64,000 nucleotides of DNA from Boesenbergia rotunda (GCA_024364735.1 JAGFNQ010002612.1:517070-581069), one strand, 5' to 3'; positions 12,403 to 24,237 are shown, numbered from the stretch's first letter. Made by a program: numbers and translations. The notes: generated by a model not told the origin, from the sequence alone.

Positions 12403-12770
12403 GAAAATTTACGTCTTCTATCATTTTTATATCATTTTATTTGACAAGTACAAAAATATAGAACTGAATCGAAAACATTTAATATAAATGTTATACAAAT
12501 TTTTACATAATATTAATATTTCGAAAAAAACAAAAATTCTGATACGATGGCCAATAAATACGGCTCGGGTCTGAAGCATTAAATACAGATAAATCTGAAC
12601 CATTAAAGTCACGGTAATTTCCGCCTTCATCAGACGGCTTTAAAAAGAGGCCCTCACTGAAAACTAGACCTTCCCTTTCCTCTTGCGTTCCGCAACACTT
12701 CGAGTAGAAAAAGAAGAATTATGCAGCATAAAGCATCCTATTGGTGAATTAATTTGTTGTCTTCGTTTTC

Positions 12771-12777
12771 TATAAAT
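12771..12777 (+). promoter_or_regulatory. Possible TATA box of the KCS gene
   Basis: TATAAAT lies only 38 bases before the KCS start codon, which would leave a very short leader. An alternative TTTAAAAAG at about 12640-12648 would give a more usual 5' UTR. The choice between them cannot be made from sequence. Confidence 0.3.
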
Positions 12778-12814
12778 CTAGTCGTGCCTCTTCTTGCTCA
12801 GTGCATCTCCGGCC

Positions 12815-14895
12815 ATGGCTGATGAGAAGGCGGCGCCACCCGTCGACGACCGTATGAAACCGCACAAACCCAACTACCTGAAGCTCATCTTTCACCACGT
12901 CGTCTCCAACGCCCTGTTTCTCTGTATCCCTCCCCTCCTCGCCCTGCTTTTCCCTCACCTCTCCGCCGCGAGCCTCGCCGGCTTCGCCTCGCCGCAGCTC
13001 AGCTCCCATTCCGCCGCCGCCGGATCCACCCTCCTCGGCCTGGCCGCGGCGCTGTACGTGCTGCGCCGCCCGAGGGCGGTCTACCTGGTGGACTTCGCCT
13101 GCTTCAAGGGGAGCACGGCGTACGCGGCGCCCCGCGCCACCATCCTAGCGAAGTTCACCGGAGGCGGCACCTTCACCGAAGAGACGGTGGCGTTCCAGCG
13201 CAAGATGCTGGAGCGGTCGGGGATCTCCGACGAGGCCTACATCCCGGCCTCGCTGCTGTGCGACCCGACCGACATGTGCTACCGGACGGCGCAGGAGGAG
13301 GCCGAGACCGTCATATTCGGCGCCGTCGACGAGTTGTTCCGCAACACCGGCGTGGCCGCGCGGGACGTCGGCGTCTTGGTCACCAACTGCAGCCTCCACA
13401 ACCCGACGCCGACCTACGCCGACATGATCGTCCACCGCTACAAGATGTCCTCTGACGTCATCACCTACAACCTCTCCGGGATGGGCTGCAGCGCCGGCTT
13501 GATCGCCATCGATCTCGTTCGCCAGCTCCTTCAGGTATATACAAATCAATCATTTTCACCTATTTACTACAAAGTCTGTAATTTATTTATGATAATCATT
13601 ATGCTATTAACATACGTGTAATTCGATATTTTTTGCCAACGGTTTGTGGATGCATGCTTTTATTATTTATTACCTCTGACCCCCGTTAACATGTGGAGAT
13701 ATATATGTGCTTCAATAAATTGTGGACTGACGTCTCCACAGTAAAGACCCAGCTCGAGAGATCTAACTGGCAACCAGTAACATGACCGACCAATGTTTAG
13801 TCATTCGCATTAATACCGTTGGTGGACAGTTAGGAGATGGTAGGGGTGGGTGGGTCGGAATTAATGGCATAGTTATTCTATTGCAGCTAGCTATTGGGTT
13901 TAGATTCTCTGAGAATCCCCAGGACTGCGTCGTCAAGTCGCATTCAAAGCGACAATCGGACAGACCGCTGGATTTTTTTTCTCTTTCTTGCTGGTCGTTT
14001 TTTTGGTTTACATTTATAACGTTTGACTTTGATCGGTCACGTCACATGCCTCGCAGTTTCTTCAAACTGTGATTGACTCGATGGGTTGATTTGGCAGGTG
14101 CATCCAAACAGCTACGCGTTGGTGGTGAGCACCGAGAGCATGACGCTGAACGCTTACTTGGGCAACAACCGTTCCATGCTGGTCACCAACAGTCTCTTCC
14201 GGCTGGGCGGCGCCGCCATCCTCCTCACCAACCGCCTCCGCGATCGGCGCCGCTCCAAGTACCAGCTTATCCACACCGTGCGCACCCACAAGGGCGCCGA
14301 CGATCGCAGCTACTCCTGCGTGACGCAGGAGGAGGACGCGGAGGGTAAGGTGGGCGTCGCTCTGTCCAAGGACCTCATGGCCGTCGCCGGCGGCGCGCTC
14401 AAGGCCAACATCTCCACCCTGGGCCCCATCGTCCTCCCCCTCTCCGAGCAGCTCCTCTTCCTCGCCTCCCTGGTCGTCAAGAAGGTCCTCAAGCTCGACC
14501 ATGTCAAGCAATACCTGCCGGACTTCAAGCTCGCGTTCGAGCACTTCTGCATCCACGCCGGCGGACGCGGCGTGCTGGAGGAGCTGGAGAAGAGCCTGGG
14601 GCTGTCGCCGTGGGACATGGAGCCGTCGAGGATGACGCTCTACAGGTTCGGCAACACTTCGAGCAGCTCGCTGTGGTACGAGCTCGCCTACTGCGAGGCT
14701 AAGGCGAGGGTCAAAGCCGGCGACAGGGTGTGGCAGATCGGCTTCGGCTCCGGGTTCAAGTGCAACAGTGCGGTGTGGAGATCCCTGAGAGCGATCAAAA
14801 CTGCCAAGAAGATGAGAAACAGTAGTAATCCCTGGTTGGACGAGATCGACAACTTCCCAGTTCAAGTGCCGAAACTGGCGCCACTTATGCCATAG
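12815..14895 (+). CDS. KCS: 3-ketoacyl-CoA synthase (very-long-chain fatty acid elongase)
   Basis: KCS condenses malonyl-CoA with a long-chain acyl-CoA, the first and chain-length-setting step of the ER elongase that supplies waxes, suberin and sphingolipids. Exons 12815-13534 and 14098-14895 join in phase after LLQ and before VHPNS, giving 505 residues. The start is the ATG in GCCATGGC; an upstream TTG in frame is not a plausible start. Two hydrophobic N-terminal segments (residues about 30-50 and 65-85) fit the ER anchor. The FAE1_CUT1_RppA domain follows. The catalytic triad is present: Cys225 in GMGCSAG, His393 in FCIHAGGR and Asn426 in RFGNTSSSSLWYE. The acyl-CoA-related motif HTVRTHKGADD is also intact. 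Residues usually conserved around VSTEIITPNWY read VSTESMTLNAY here, so substrate range may differ. Exons are strongly GC-rich. There is no sign of decay. Confidence 0.95.
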
Positions 14896-15389
14896 CTGAT
14901 CACGACTTTATGCATCGAGATGTTTAATTATTAAGTTGGCGAATTATATATGCATGCATGTTTAATCCCTTTTGGCGAATTACGGATCGGATTTTCATCC
15001 AATATCTCAAATCAATGTTGATTCTTGCATTGGTGTAAAGGAAAATTGACAAAATTCCTCCTCAAGCATGGAGATTCCTAACCTACCATTTGGTGCATGG
15101 GCCTCACTCAATGCACATTAATTATATATATTAATATTAATATTCAAGAAAGTAAATTAATTAAAGGCAGTTCACAACGCTAACTAAACAGAGAACGTCC
15201 AAGACAAAAATGTCAGAAAGTCAAGGGAACCTTTGGTATGATTATTTTTTATTATTATTTTTGGTAAAAAAATATGATTTTTTAGAAAATGTATTTGGTT
15301 TGTATTTTTTAATTTTATTTTTTAAAAATATAACGTTTTCTGGAAAATTAGAAATGAAATAATTTTTTTTTTAAAAAAATGAGAAAATA

Positions 15390-15834
15390 TAAGGAGACGT
15401 TTGATTCGTTCTATTTTTTATTTTCATTTTCTAAAAAATCGTACGAGGGCGTTTGGTAGACTTGTTTCCCATTTTCATTTTTTTTTAGAAAATGCGGGTT
15501 TCTAAAAAACGTCTTTGGTTTGTATTTTTCAGCCTTATTTTCCAGAAAAAGATATAGCATTTTCTGGAAACTAGAGGATGAAAGAAAGTCACTTTTCAGA
15601 AAATGAGAAAATATCATTTTTTGAAAAATAAAAAGAGAAAATGGAGTAAACCAAACGCCCCCGTATTTTCTCATTTTCTAGAAAATGACTTTCTTTCATT
15701 CTTAATTTTTCAGAAAACACTATATTTTTTTCTGGAAAACAAGGTTGGAAAATACAAACCAAACACGTTTTCTAGAAAACCACATTTTCTATAGAAAATA
15801 AAAATGAAAAATAAACCTACCAAACGTCCCCTAA
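15390..15834. mobile_element. Tourist-like MITE, middle copy of the nest
   Basis: The element runs 15393-15831 with TAA on both sides (15390-15392 and 15832-15834). Its ends are GGAGACGTTTGATTCG and, inverted, CCTACCAAACGTCCCC. Without the inner insertion it is about 217 bases. Confidence 0.8.
15441..15665. mobile_element. Tourist-like MITE, innermost copy of the nest
   Basis: The element runs 15444-15662, exactly 219 bases, flanked by GTA (15441-15443 and 15663-15665). Ends are GAGGGCGTTTGGTAGACTTG and the inverted GTAAACCAAACGCCCCC. The interior is full of TTTTCTAGAAAA/TTTTCTGGAAAA palindromes, as in the copy at 48347-48565, also 219 bases. Confidence 0.85.
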
Positions 15835-16140
15835 TTTTCTAAAAAATCAAAATAGAAAACGGAGCAAATTAAACGCCCTCTTATCTTTCCTTTTCCTCTC
15901 TTCCCCTCCTTTCCCATTCTGTTAATGAATTTCTCCTCATCTCATCCAAAAATAAAGGGTTAAGTTCTAATTTAGAAAATTATATGTTTCTTCGTGAATT
16001 AATTATATAATTATTAATTTGTGTCTTTGAACCCTGTCGAGCTCAAGTCTGACATAAACTGGTTCGTAGTTTTATCTTGCGCTAATTCAACTGCCACCTA
16101 ATTCGCCGCCTGCCCTAAACCCCGCTGTCCGAAGCGCGTC

Positions 16141-17157
16141 ATGATCGCCGCCGCCGCTGGCAGGTCGATCCTCCGCTCGCCTTGCCTCAGGGGCCCTGCC
16201 TCGAGAGCCGGATCAGTGCGGCCTTCGCCGTTTCGCTCCGTCCCAAAGCAGAGGCCTCCCTCTGCGGCCGTTCGCTTCTTCAGGTGCTCGCCAGCGGCTC
16301 GCGAGCCATTCGTTTGTTTCTCTTCTTTGCGTAAGATAAATTTCTTTCGGATTGTTAAGGTCCCCCGTCGAGGCGAGCTTCTGTGTGGAATCGATGCTGC
16401 CGATGCACAGTGCCACGGCTTCCGCGTTGATGACGTCGATGCTCACGATTTCACGCAGGGGTTGTGGATGGCTGTCGGAAGGTATACTTCGATCTATTGT
16501 TCTTTGATTTTATTTCAATCGGTTGAATTCGTTAATTCTCGCCGATTTGTTTATCTAAAACAATCTTGTGATATAGAAGCATATGCGTTCGTTTGCTTCA
16601 TCTGCTGCCGACAAAATAGTGATGCAGATTCTTTATTTTATAATAGTGACCATTGCCAGACAAACAATTGATAAACCCATAATAGGGACTCTACTTACTG
16701 AAGCAAATTAAATTGATAAAGAAATAATAAATAAATTTCAATGCATTTCCTATCCTATGTGTTTTATTGGTCAAGTAGCATTAAATTTTATTTTTTAATT
16801 GGACGGGGTAATCAGCAGCAGTGTTCTCCGAATCAATCTCACTGTAATTTGAGTGCTGGTAGAAAGGAAATCTTTGGTTATGGTAGAAACCCGCCAAAAG
16901 CTAGTTCACTGGGTTGATTTAATACCCAGGTGCTTCCAACTTTTCAATAGGAATGTAACTAATTTTACTAATGTCAAATTTCTCTAAATTTATGGGTTTT
17001 TTTATATTCCAATCCATCTCTAATTAAATATATAAAGGAACTCACTACAGTTTCATTGGAATGTAATTGTCAACTTTCTAAGGAACAAACAAATCTTCAA
17101 CTTGATAGCCAGAACCTAATTTTTCTTCTGTCTGCAGGCAATTGTGCCTACTACTAG
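16141..17157 (+). CDS. NFD6-like small organelle-targeted protein
   Basis: A short gene of the type annotated in plants as NUCLEAR FUSION DEFECTIVE 6-like, a small mitochondrial/chloroplast protein of unclear biochemical role. Exon 1 (16141-16283) encodes an Arg/Ser/Ala-rich, acid-free N-terminus typical of a transit peptide. The intron is 16284-16359. Exon 2 (16360-16481) reads SPVEASFCVESMLPMHSATA then SALMTSMLTISRRGCGWLSE, the family hallmark, in a different frame from the apparent 176-codon open frame over the same DNA. A last exon 17138-17157 after TCTGCAG would add GNCAYY and a stop, giving 94 residues. Members of this group often use alternative last exons, so this 3' end is the weakest part. 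About 2.6 kb of non-coding DNA follows and could hold other last exons or UTR. Confidence 0.7.
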
Positions 17158-19790
17158 TTGTGACAACCTAACGGTTGTCTTCTCTTTTAAACATGTTTGG
17201 TGAGACCACTTTGACGGGTTCTTTCATTTCATTTAATTTGTTATCCGAGCCAATTAGCATACTGATTTTTGTTCATTCAACCAGCTGCAATTGATGATGT
17301 GTGACAATTACTAGGTGGAGTTTAGCAAGTTAGTTACTGATGTTCTCACATACACAGGTTGGCATATGTTCTTTTGAGCCTCTTGTTAATATTCTGGTTG
17401 TATCTTTCGAATCTGATTGATTTGAGTCATTTGATCAAGTCACTTCAGAGTTGAGGCAATTGTGAGATGATGTGACCAACATGGATGCCCTTGAGCATGA
17501 CTTCTCTATAAATACGTAGATTAAAAATGCAAATGGAATATGAGGTTGTATTAGCACAATGAAATTTCTTATCTAAAGTTTCTACTTTACTTCCACAGTC
17601 TTAGTGTAGATACTGCTTAAAAGCCAATTTTGAGAACGATGCAACAAAAATATTTTATTCATAATAAGGCACACCAACAAACAGTCCTTTTTTTAATATT
17701 TTAATTAACAACGGCAGAATGCTTAAAAATGAATTTTTTATCATAATGCTGCTGTTGTGGGTGACTTGCTGCCAAGTTTGCCAAATAAAAATCATGGCAA
17801 TTTATTCATACAGAGAATTCATGGAACTTGCACTTGCTCACCTTAAATGTTTGCTTCCATGTGCGATTTAGTGATTTGTTTATGATATTCTACTTCAAGA
17901 GACTTCCCTTGAAGAGAAGTACACTGGATACTCTTATTCATATATGATCCAAAACTTCCATTTTTGTATGTAAGTGCTTCGCTTTGCTTGCTTAAAGTTT
18001 AAACCCCTTCCTCTACTGGAACTCTACTTGTTAGCTTAGTCAATTGCTCCAATTCATTTCGGAGTCATTAGCAAAATATAGCTACTATTTTCCTTCGCTT
18101 GCATTGGGCTTCAGATTGATGGTATGCTCTAATACTTAAATTCTTCTTACCCCCTCGGCTCCTGTGTTAGATACAAAAAATTAGACATTGATACTGAGGA
18201 ACAATTATCGTTCACTAGTAAAATTTTTTAGAAATAGCTATGTCGGATTCACACTGCCTTGAGTAATATAGATGGCATGTCGCTTTCAATGGATATATTG
18301 TTTTTTTGTTCATGCTTGTCATAATGCCACCATCATGAACTGTATAGTGTTGCATTTACGTGTCAACGAAAATGTTTATTTTTAACTTGTAATTTTAGTC
18401 AATCTCTCGCCCCAAAAGTTATTAATTTAATATCTGGCCAAATTTAGTAGTTTGTAGATATTTCCTGTACTGATGTCTTGTATGCATATCAGCTAGCAAT
18501 GAGGATGTATGATGATTGACGAGTGGATCAAAGCAATGCTTTGATTAAAACTACCAATACCTTTGGAGAAAGTTAGCCATAATTGTGGAAGGACTAAATT
18601 GCAACACTTGTGAGCATCAGATAGGCTAACCAAATATTCAAATGTTTTTCCCGAGTTATGAACTTTAAATGAGGACAATGTGTGATATCCACGCTGTAGT
18701 GTGTTGCACATGAAATAAAAATGCTTCTAAACCTTTTTTTATTCAATGAACTCGTATAGCATTTTCACTGATTGTCTCTCTAGCGTTCTATTTTCTCGAT
18801 ATGATGACAGTTCCATTCTAAGCATTATAAACACTTTAGCACTATGTTTGTTTGTTCTTCTGTGAAAGGTTATTCCTGATGCCATTTCTGCTTTTGTCAG
18901 ATCATTTATTCAAATCATGGAGATTTTTTACAATGTTGCCTTCGACATTCTTGAAGTTCTGTTTTTTATCATTTTGATTGGAGCTCAGATACTTGATTCT
19001 GTATATTGTAGATGGATGAGTTGTAGATTCGGATTTTAAGGGGCAAAGGATTGCACGGGTGCGGATCCTTCATGATTGATTCGCTTAAGCAATTAATTCC
19101 CTTTAATTTAAATTGCTGTTGGAGGGCAAAGGATTGCAATACGCGTGACCATATTTTTGGCTTCATTTCTTCTCGAACTTCTTGTAGCTTGACATTATTA
19201 AACTTGTCTAATAATTTACAACTTGTCAAGAATGTAGCATTTAAATCTCTCCCGAGCTGTCTCGTTCACTCTCTAGTATTACTTGAATTCTTGTGCGGAA
19301 TCCATATAAATTGTGGTATGATAATTATGAGATTGTCAACTTGGTCTCCTTGGTCTCTTAGATGCCTTTAGATAACATGTGGCACTATATGGGTGGGGAT
19401 TTAGGGGGCGTTTGGTAAACGAATTTAGAAATCGAGAATAAGAATGAAATCTATTTCATTTTTAATTATGATGCTTGATATATTTCATTTTTAATTATGA
19501 TGCTTGATATATGAAATCAGAATGAATATGATACCATGAAAGAAAAAATGAATACAGTGTTTCGACTTTGTCATGCTCACGCTTGAAAGAAGAAATGAAG
19601 TCCTCATCGATAGTTTCATGTATATAGTAGCAGTAAGTAATTTAATGCTGGATAAATTCAGGGAACGGTCAATTCTCTTTGTGATCGAGCATTGAATGTA
19701 ACATTCTTGTTATTTATCACTGATCGGAAGAGCTCGGAGGAACACAAAATTTATTAGTGGATCTTCAAACAGAGCGTTAGAATTACAGAC
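17158..19790. other. Non-coding stretch downstream of the NFD6-like gene
   Basis: No gene was recognised. It may contain alternative 3' exons or 3' UTR of the NFD6-like gene. Near 19405 a GGGGGCGTTTGGTAAACGAA end resembles one Tourist-like terminus. Beside it lies a near-perfect tandem duplication of about 28 bases (ATTTCATTTTTAATTATGAT and following) at 19456-19512. Confidence 0.4.
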
Positions 19791-19805
19791 ACGCGAGAGT
19801 TCAAT

Positions 19806-20675
19806 CTATTTGCTAAACATTGCTTCGCAAATGTCCTCAAATGCTTCGATGATGACCTGATGGTGCCGGCCGGAGTTCAGCTTCAGGTACGAGTGGAGGA
19901 GCTGCTCCAGGTCTCGGGCCCTGCTCATGCCGCGCTCCACGATCATCTCCACCATGGAGCTCCTGAAGTCGCCGTAAGGGTCGGTGGACCGCTTCACCAC
20001 CGGGAATCCTCCCGCATTGGCCTTCGCCGGCGAGATAGAGACCAATGGCCGGAGTTCCGTCGTCGTCGAATGAGCCGCGTGCCTTCGCGGCGGACGTCGT
20101 GTGGACCTCATGCTCTTGCTCTTAGTGCTCTTGTTCTTCCACTTGCTGTGGTGGTAGAACTCGGAGGAGTCGGAGGAGAAGCTCTTGGACGAGAACAGTG
20201 TAGTTCTCGATTCCTCCTCTTCCTCGCTGCGGAAGAGATCGAACTCGTCCTCATTTAATGAGTCCGAGGAAGAAGAGTAGGGGAAGCTACTGATCTTCTT
20301 TCTCTGACAAAAAGGTACCTGGCGTCGTCTCTCCTTCTGAGTTCCCCCCGGCTTCCACTTTCTCTCCTCCTTACCGATCGAGGGGAGCAACGGCTCGTAA
20401 GCTTCGACCGATCGGCGATCGCGGCAGTTGATGGAGACACGAACGACCGGAGCGACGCAGCGGCGCTGCCGGATGTCGGCGGGAAAAGACCAGTAGTGCT
20501 GGTCGAACTTGCAACACTCATTCCACCCGTGGTCGACCGTCACCGGCAGACGCGTCGCAGGAGGCTTGGTTGCGGCGGCGACGTTGGCGGCGGCGGAGCA
20601 GGAGGAACCGAGCAGCATCCGTGCGAAGCGCTGCTTCAGCTTGCCGCTACTGCTTTTGCTGACCGATTTCTCCAT
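19806..20675 (-). CDS. OFP: OVATE family protein (OFP), transcriptional repressor
   Basis: OFPs are plant-specific repressors that work with KNOX/BELL homeodomain proteins and TRM proteins to shape organs and secondary walls. This intronless gene gives 289 residues. The N-terminus (KLKQRFARMLLGSSCS) is the usual basic start of OFPs. The middle is serine-rich with an acidic tract (RSEEEEESRTT) and a basic run (KWKNKSTKSKSMRSTRRPPR) that could be a nuclear signal. The OVATE domain (about residues 225-289) reads DPYGDFRSSMVEMIVERGM, then ARDLEQLLHSYLKLNS and HHQVIIEAFEDICEAMF, all family-conserved. The start ATG at 20673-20675 is the first in frame. No defect is seen. Confidence 0.95.
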   Translation of the reverse strand: MEKSVSKSSSGKLKQRFARMLLGSSCSAAANVAAATKPPATRLPVTVDHGWNECCKFDQHYWSFPADIRQRRCVAPVVRVSINCRDRRSVEAYEPLLPSIGKEERKWKPGGTQKERRRQVPFCQRKKISSFPYSSSSDSLNEDEFDLFRSEEEEESRTTLFSSKSFSSDSSEFYHHSKWKNKSTKSKSMRSTRRPPRRHAAHSTTTELRPLVSISPAKANAGGFPVVKRSTDPYGDFRSSMVEMIVERGMSRARDLEQLLHSYLKLNSGRHHQVIIEAFEDICEAMFSK

Positions 20676-20721
20676 TTGAGACGCTTGTTAGAAGATTGAT
20701 GAACAAGAAGGAGAAGAAGAC

Positions 20722-20733
20722 GATATTTATATC
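20722..20733 (-). promoter_or_regulatory. TATA box of the OFP gene
   Basis: On the minus strand GATATAAATATC lies about 47-58 bases before the OFP start codon, a fitting place for a core promoter with a short 5' leader. Confidence 0.5.
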
Positions 20734-21751
20734 AGAACCTCGACGGAGTAGAATCGTTGCTTGGATTTGGATTGTCTCGCTCGTGACCTGCTTGTTTAAA
20801 CCCCCCTACAATTATTCGGGGGCAATTCCAACCTCCTCGCTGATGTCAACACGAGACGTATGGGAGCAATCCAATCACTCGAGTCGTATCTGAACAATAA
20901 AAGTTTATCAGACGAAGTAACGTAACAACGGTCTCTCGGCAAATAAGCATTGTTTAAATCAGATTTTGATGCGTTCTTCTTGTAGTTGGCGTGGCCAAAG
21001 GAGAGGCATTCAGATGCCTTCTCGTTTTGCCAAGAACGCTGTTGCTACGCCCTTGTCTTGCACGATGGTCATTTCTGTAAGCAGACAGAGCAATTGAAAC
21101 TAGGGGGTCAACCTCTGTCCATGCTCTGCCTCTCCATTGCAGTGGCTATGGATGGCAATTCTTGGCGAGCCAAGGGGAAGCGGACAGGCATGCTGCTCCA
21201 ATTTGCTCTCGCACCTTTCGCGGCGCCATAAATGCGATCTAGTGTGCTGTGGTTGCTGCTTGCTCCGGACACGGAGTGAAGGTGATGTGAGTGCGGTGTT
21301 GTTGTTTTGTAGCAATTGGACTCTTCTCCTTTCTTCTTTTGACTTAAGTTCTCATTCATTCGCCATCGTGAACTCGTCCCAAAGTCGAGGAAAAGTATTC
21401 TTATTTTCTCATTCATGAACATGATGTGTGGGAAAAAGATTTGTTGTTGTCACCAGGGCCTACTTTGTTAAACATTTAATGTTAGGTTAGAGCTATATAT
21501 CAAATTATACAGCTCGAACCATATACAATTCTCCGTAGACTTTAGGAGGCGAAAGCTAAGAATTAATGAGTGTTCTATCGTTTCCACGTTCTCTTGAACA
21601 CTTGGAACGAGAAAAATAGAGACGGACTTGTTCATGTGCATGGTTCAGCGCCGGAGAGGGCGTGCACATTGCTGTAGCAGTACCAAGTGCCAAGGAAAGG
21701 AGAGAGGAATACCAGTCGAGAGATTTCACTCGTCTCCGAGAGGAATACCAG
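20734..21751. other. Upstream region of OFP, no further gene seen
   Basis: Short overlapping frames on both strands (for example 21100-21422) have no recognised motif. The DNA is of moderate GC content. Nothing further could be supported. Confidence 0.4.
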
Positions 21752-23250
21752 TCAAGTTTTGAGCAAAAGTCGTTGATATACCTAAACCACTCCTATAGCA
21801 TTGGTGATATAGCAAGATTAGAGGTTTCGGCACCCAAAATCTCATCTCCTAGCTCAACCCTGTCTACTGATATAGGGTTTTCAGAATTCCAAATATGGTA
21901 GGTCCATCAATGAGTTTTGCTCAAAACTCACTGATATACCTAAACCACTCCTATAGCATTGGCGATACAACAAGATTAGAGGTTTCGGCACCCAAAATCT
22001 CATCTCCTAGCTCAACCCTGTCTACTGATATAAAGTTTTCAGAATTCCAAATATGGTAGGTCCATCAGTGAGTTTTGCTCAAAACTCACTGATATACCTA
22101 AACCACTCCTATAGCATTGGTGATACAGCAAGATTAGAGATTTCGGCACCCAAAATCTCATCTCCTAGCTCAACCATGTCTACTGATATAGGGTTTTCAG
22201 AATTCTAAATATGGTAGGTCCATCAGTGAGTTTTGCTCAACTCACTGATATATTAGTGAGTTTTGCTCAAAACTCACTGATATACCTAAATCACTCCTAT
22301 AGCATTGGTGATACAGCAAGATTAGAGGTTTCGGCACCCAAAATCTCATCTCCTAGCTCAACCCTGTCTACTGATATAGAATTTTCAGAATTCCAAATAT
22401 GGTAGGTCCATCAGTGAGTTTTGCTCAAAACTCACTGATATACCTAAACCACTCCTATAGCATTGGTGATACAACAAGATTAGAGGTTTCGGCACCCAAA
22501 ATCTCATCTCCTAGCTCAACCCTGTCTACTGATATAGAATTTTCAGAATTCCAAATATGGTAGGTCCATCAGTGAGTTTTGCTCAAAACTCACTGATATA
22601 CCTAAACCACTCCTATAGCATTGGTGATACAGCAAGATTAGAGGTTTCGGCACCCAAAATCTCATCTCCTAGCTCAACCCTATCTACTGACATAGAGTTT
22701 TCAGAATTCCAAATATGGTAGGTCCATCAATGAGTTTTGCTCAAAACTCACTGATATACCTAAACCACTACTATAGCATTGGTGATACAGTAAGATTAGA
22801 GATTTCGGCACCCAAAATCTCATCTCCTAACTCAACCCTGTCTACTAATATAGAGTTTTCAGAATTCCAAATATGGTAGGTCCATCAGTGAGTTTTGCTC
22901 AAAACTCACTGATATACCTAAACCACTCCTATAGCATTGGTGATACAGCAAGATTAGAGGTTTCGGCACCCAAAATCTCATCTCCTAGCTCAACCCTGTC
23001 TACTGATATAGAGTTTTCAGAATTCCAAATATGGTAGGTCCATCAGTGAGTTTTGCTCAAAACTCACTGATATACCTAAACCACTCCTATAGCATTGGTG
23101 ATACAGCAAGATTAGAGGTTTCGACACCCAAAATATCATCTCCTAGCTCAACCCTGTCTACTGATATAGAGTTTTCAGAATTCTAAATATGGTAGGTCCA
23201 TCAGTGAGTTTTGCTCAAAACTCACTGATATACCTAAACCACTCCTATAG
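21752..23250. repeat. 158-bp tandem array with a hairpin in each unit
   Basis: The landmark GGTAGGTCCATCA recurs at 21897, 22055, 22213, 22401, 22559, 22717, 22875, 23033 and 23191. That is a period of exactly 158 bases, except one 188-base step where the hairpin is duplicated (22225-22283). Units differ by only a few bases. Each holds a perfect stem ATCAGTGAGTTTT / AAAACTCACTGAT around a GCTC loop. About nine and a half units are present. No real coding function: short frames such as 21662-21901 and 22211-22405 are products of the repeat. Confidence 0.95.
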
Positions 23251-24237
23251 TATTTTATTATTTTATAATTATATATTATATTTTTTTAATAAAAATTATA
23301 AATAATATGTAATTATATATTATACCTTTTTATAAAAAAGTTTTTTATATTTTTAAAATTCTTAATGATGGAGGGCATGAAGTCATCAGACTTCAGACCC
23401 TCCTTAGGCCTGAAGTCGGATGACTTCAGGCCCAAGGGCACTGAAAATTTTTTAATTTTAAAAATATTTTTTATATTTAATTATTATTTATTAAATTAAT
23501 TATTTATAGGATCTGAAGTTATTTAACTTCAGACCCTCCTGGGATGATTTCAGGCCCTGCGTTTGAATCTGAAATTAAGTGTTTTGATAGGTTTTTTTAT
23601 ATATTAATATATTTTTAAAATAGAAAAAAAATTTGAGTTCGCGTCGAGCCTGAATCAAAAGATTTCAGGCCCCACGTCTATTAATCAAATATAAAAATCA
23701 TTTATTTATATTTTTAAATCAACAGTTTGTTTCAAAAAAACTTTTTATACATTAATATATTTATTAAATATTATTAATATATTAATTTTTATTAATAAAA
23801 ATAAAAATTATTTATTTATATTTTTAAATCATGTTGGATGAGAAAATTTTTAAGTGAAATATTTTTCAATTTTTACCTTACGTTTTTTAATTGAGCACCG
23901 ATTTCATAATATATTATTTTAAAATAAAACTCAGTAATTAAGTCACGTTGCATGTGCTGACGTCTCAGAATTTATTACTGAGAGAGAAAGAGAAAGACAA
24001 TAGATAACAGGAGGGGTATAAGAGGAAGTTCACTATAATGAGTGCGCCCTTTGGTGAAAATGAAACTATGGTACGCCTTTTGATAAATATCTATTCTTGG
24101 GTACGCCTTTTGGTAAATTGCCGTATATTTTCTCTTTGCAACAATTTTGATAGTGAACTTTTATCCTTTGTTGATGATTTTTTTGCAACATCTTTTTTTT
24201 CCTCACGAGAATCTATGTTCTTTTTACTCGGTGGTTA
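23251..24237. repeat. AT-rich tract with GGCCTGAA/TTCAGGCC inverted motifs
   Basis: Directly after the array come hairpin-like words such as CCTGAAGTCGGATGACTTCAGG (23410-23430; arms CCTGAAGTC and GACTTCAGG) and related TTCAGGCC/TTCAGACC copies at 23380, 23535, 23550 and 23665, in long AT runs. Similar GGCCTGAAAT hairpins lie at 63560-63910 beside the other related block. No gene was seen. Confidence 0.55.

Larger units (their letters stand above)
15225..15880. mobile_element. Tourist-like MITE, outermost of three nested copies
   Basis: The left end GGGAACCTTTGGTATGATT at 15225 pairs with the inverted right end AAATTAAACGCCCTC at 15880. Subtracting the insertion at 15393-15834 leaves about 214 bases, the family size. 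Target duplication is no longer clear (CAA versus TTA). Confidence 0.7.

Noticed and set aside
12794..12814. KCS start at an upstream TTG (adds MLSASPA)
   Set aside because: The ATG at 12815 in GCCATGGC is in frame and gives the normal family N-terminus.
13145..13549. 134-codon minus-strand ORF in KCS exon 1, and 14062-14865 in exon 2
   Set aside because: Shadow frames of a GC-rich exon with strong third-position bias; the plus-strand KCS is clear.
21752..23250. CRISPR-like regular array
   Set aside because: Units are contiguous 158-bp tandem repeats without unique spacers, in a plant nuclear genome.
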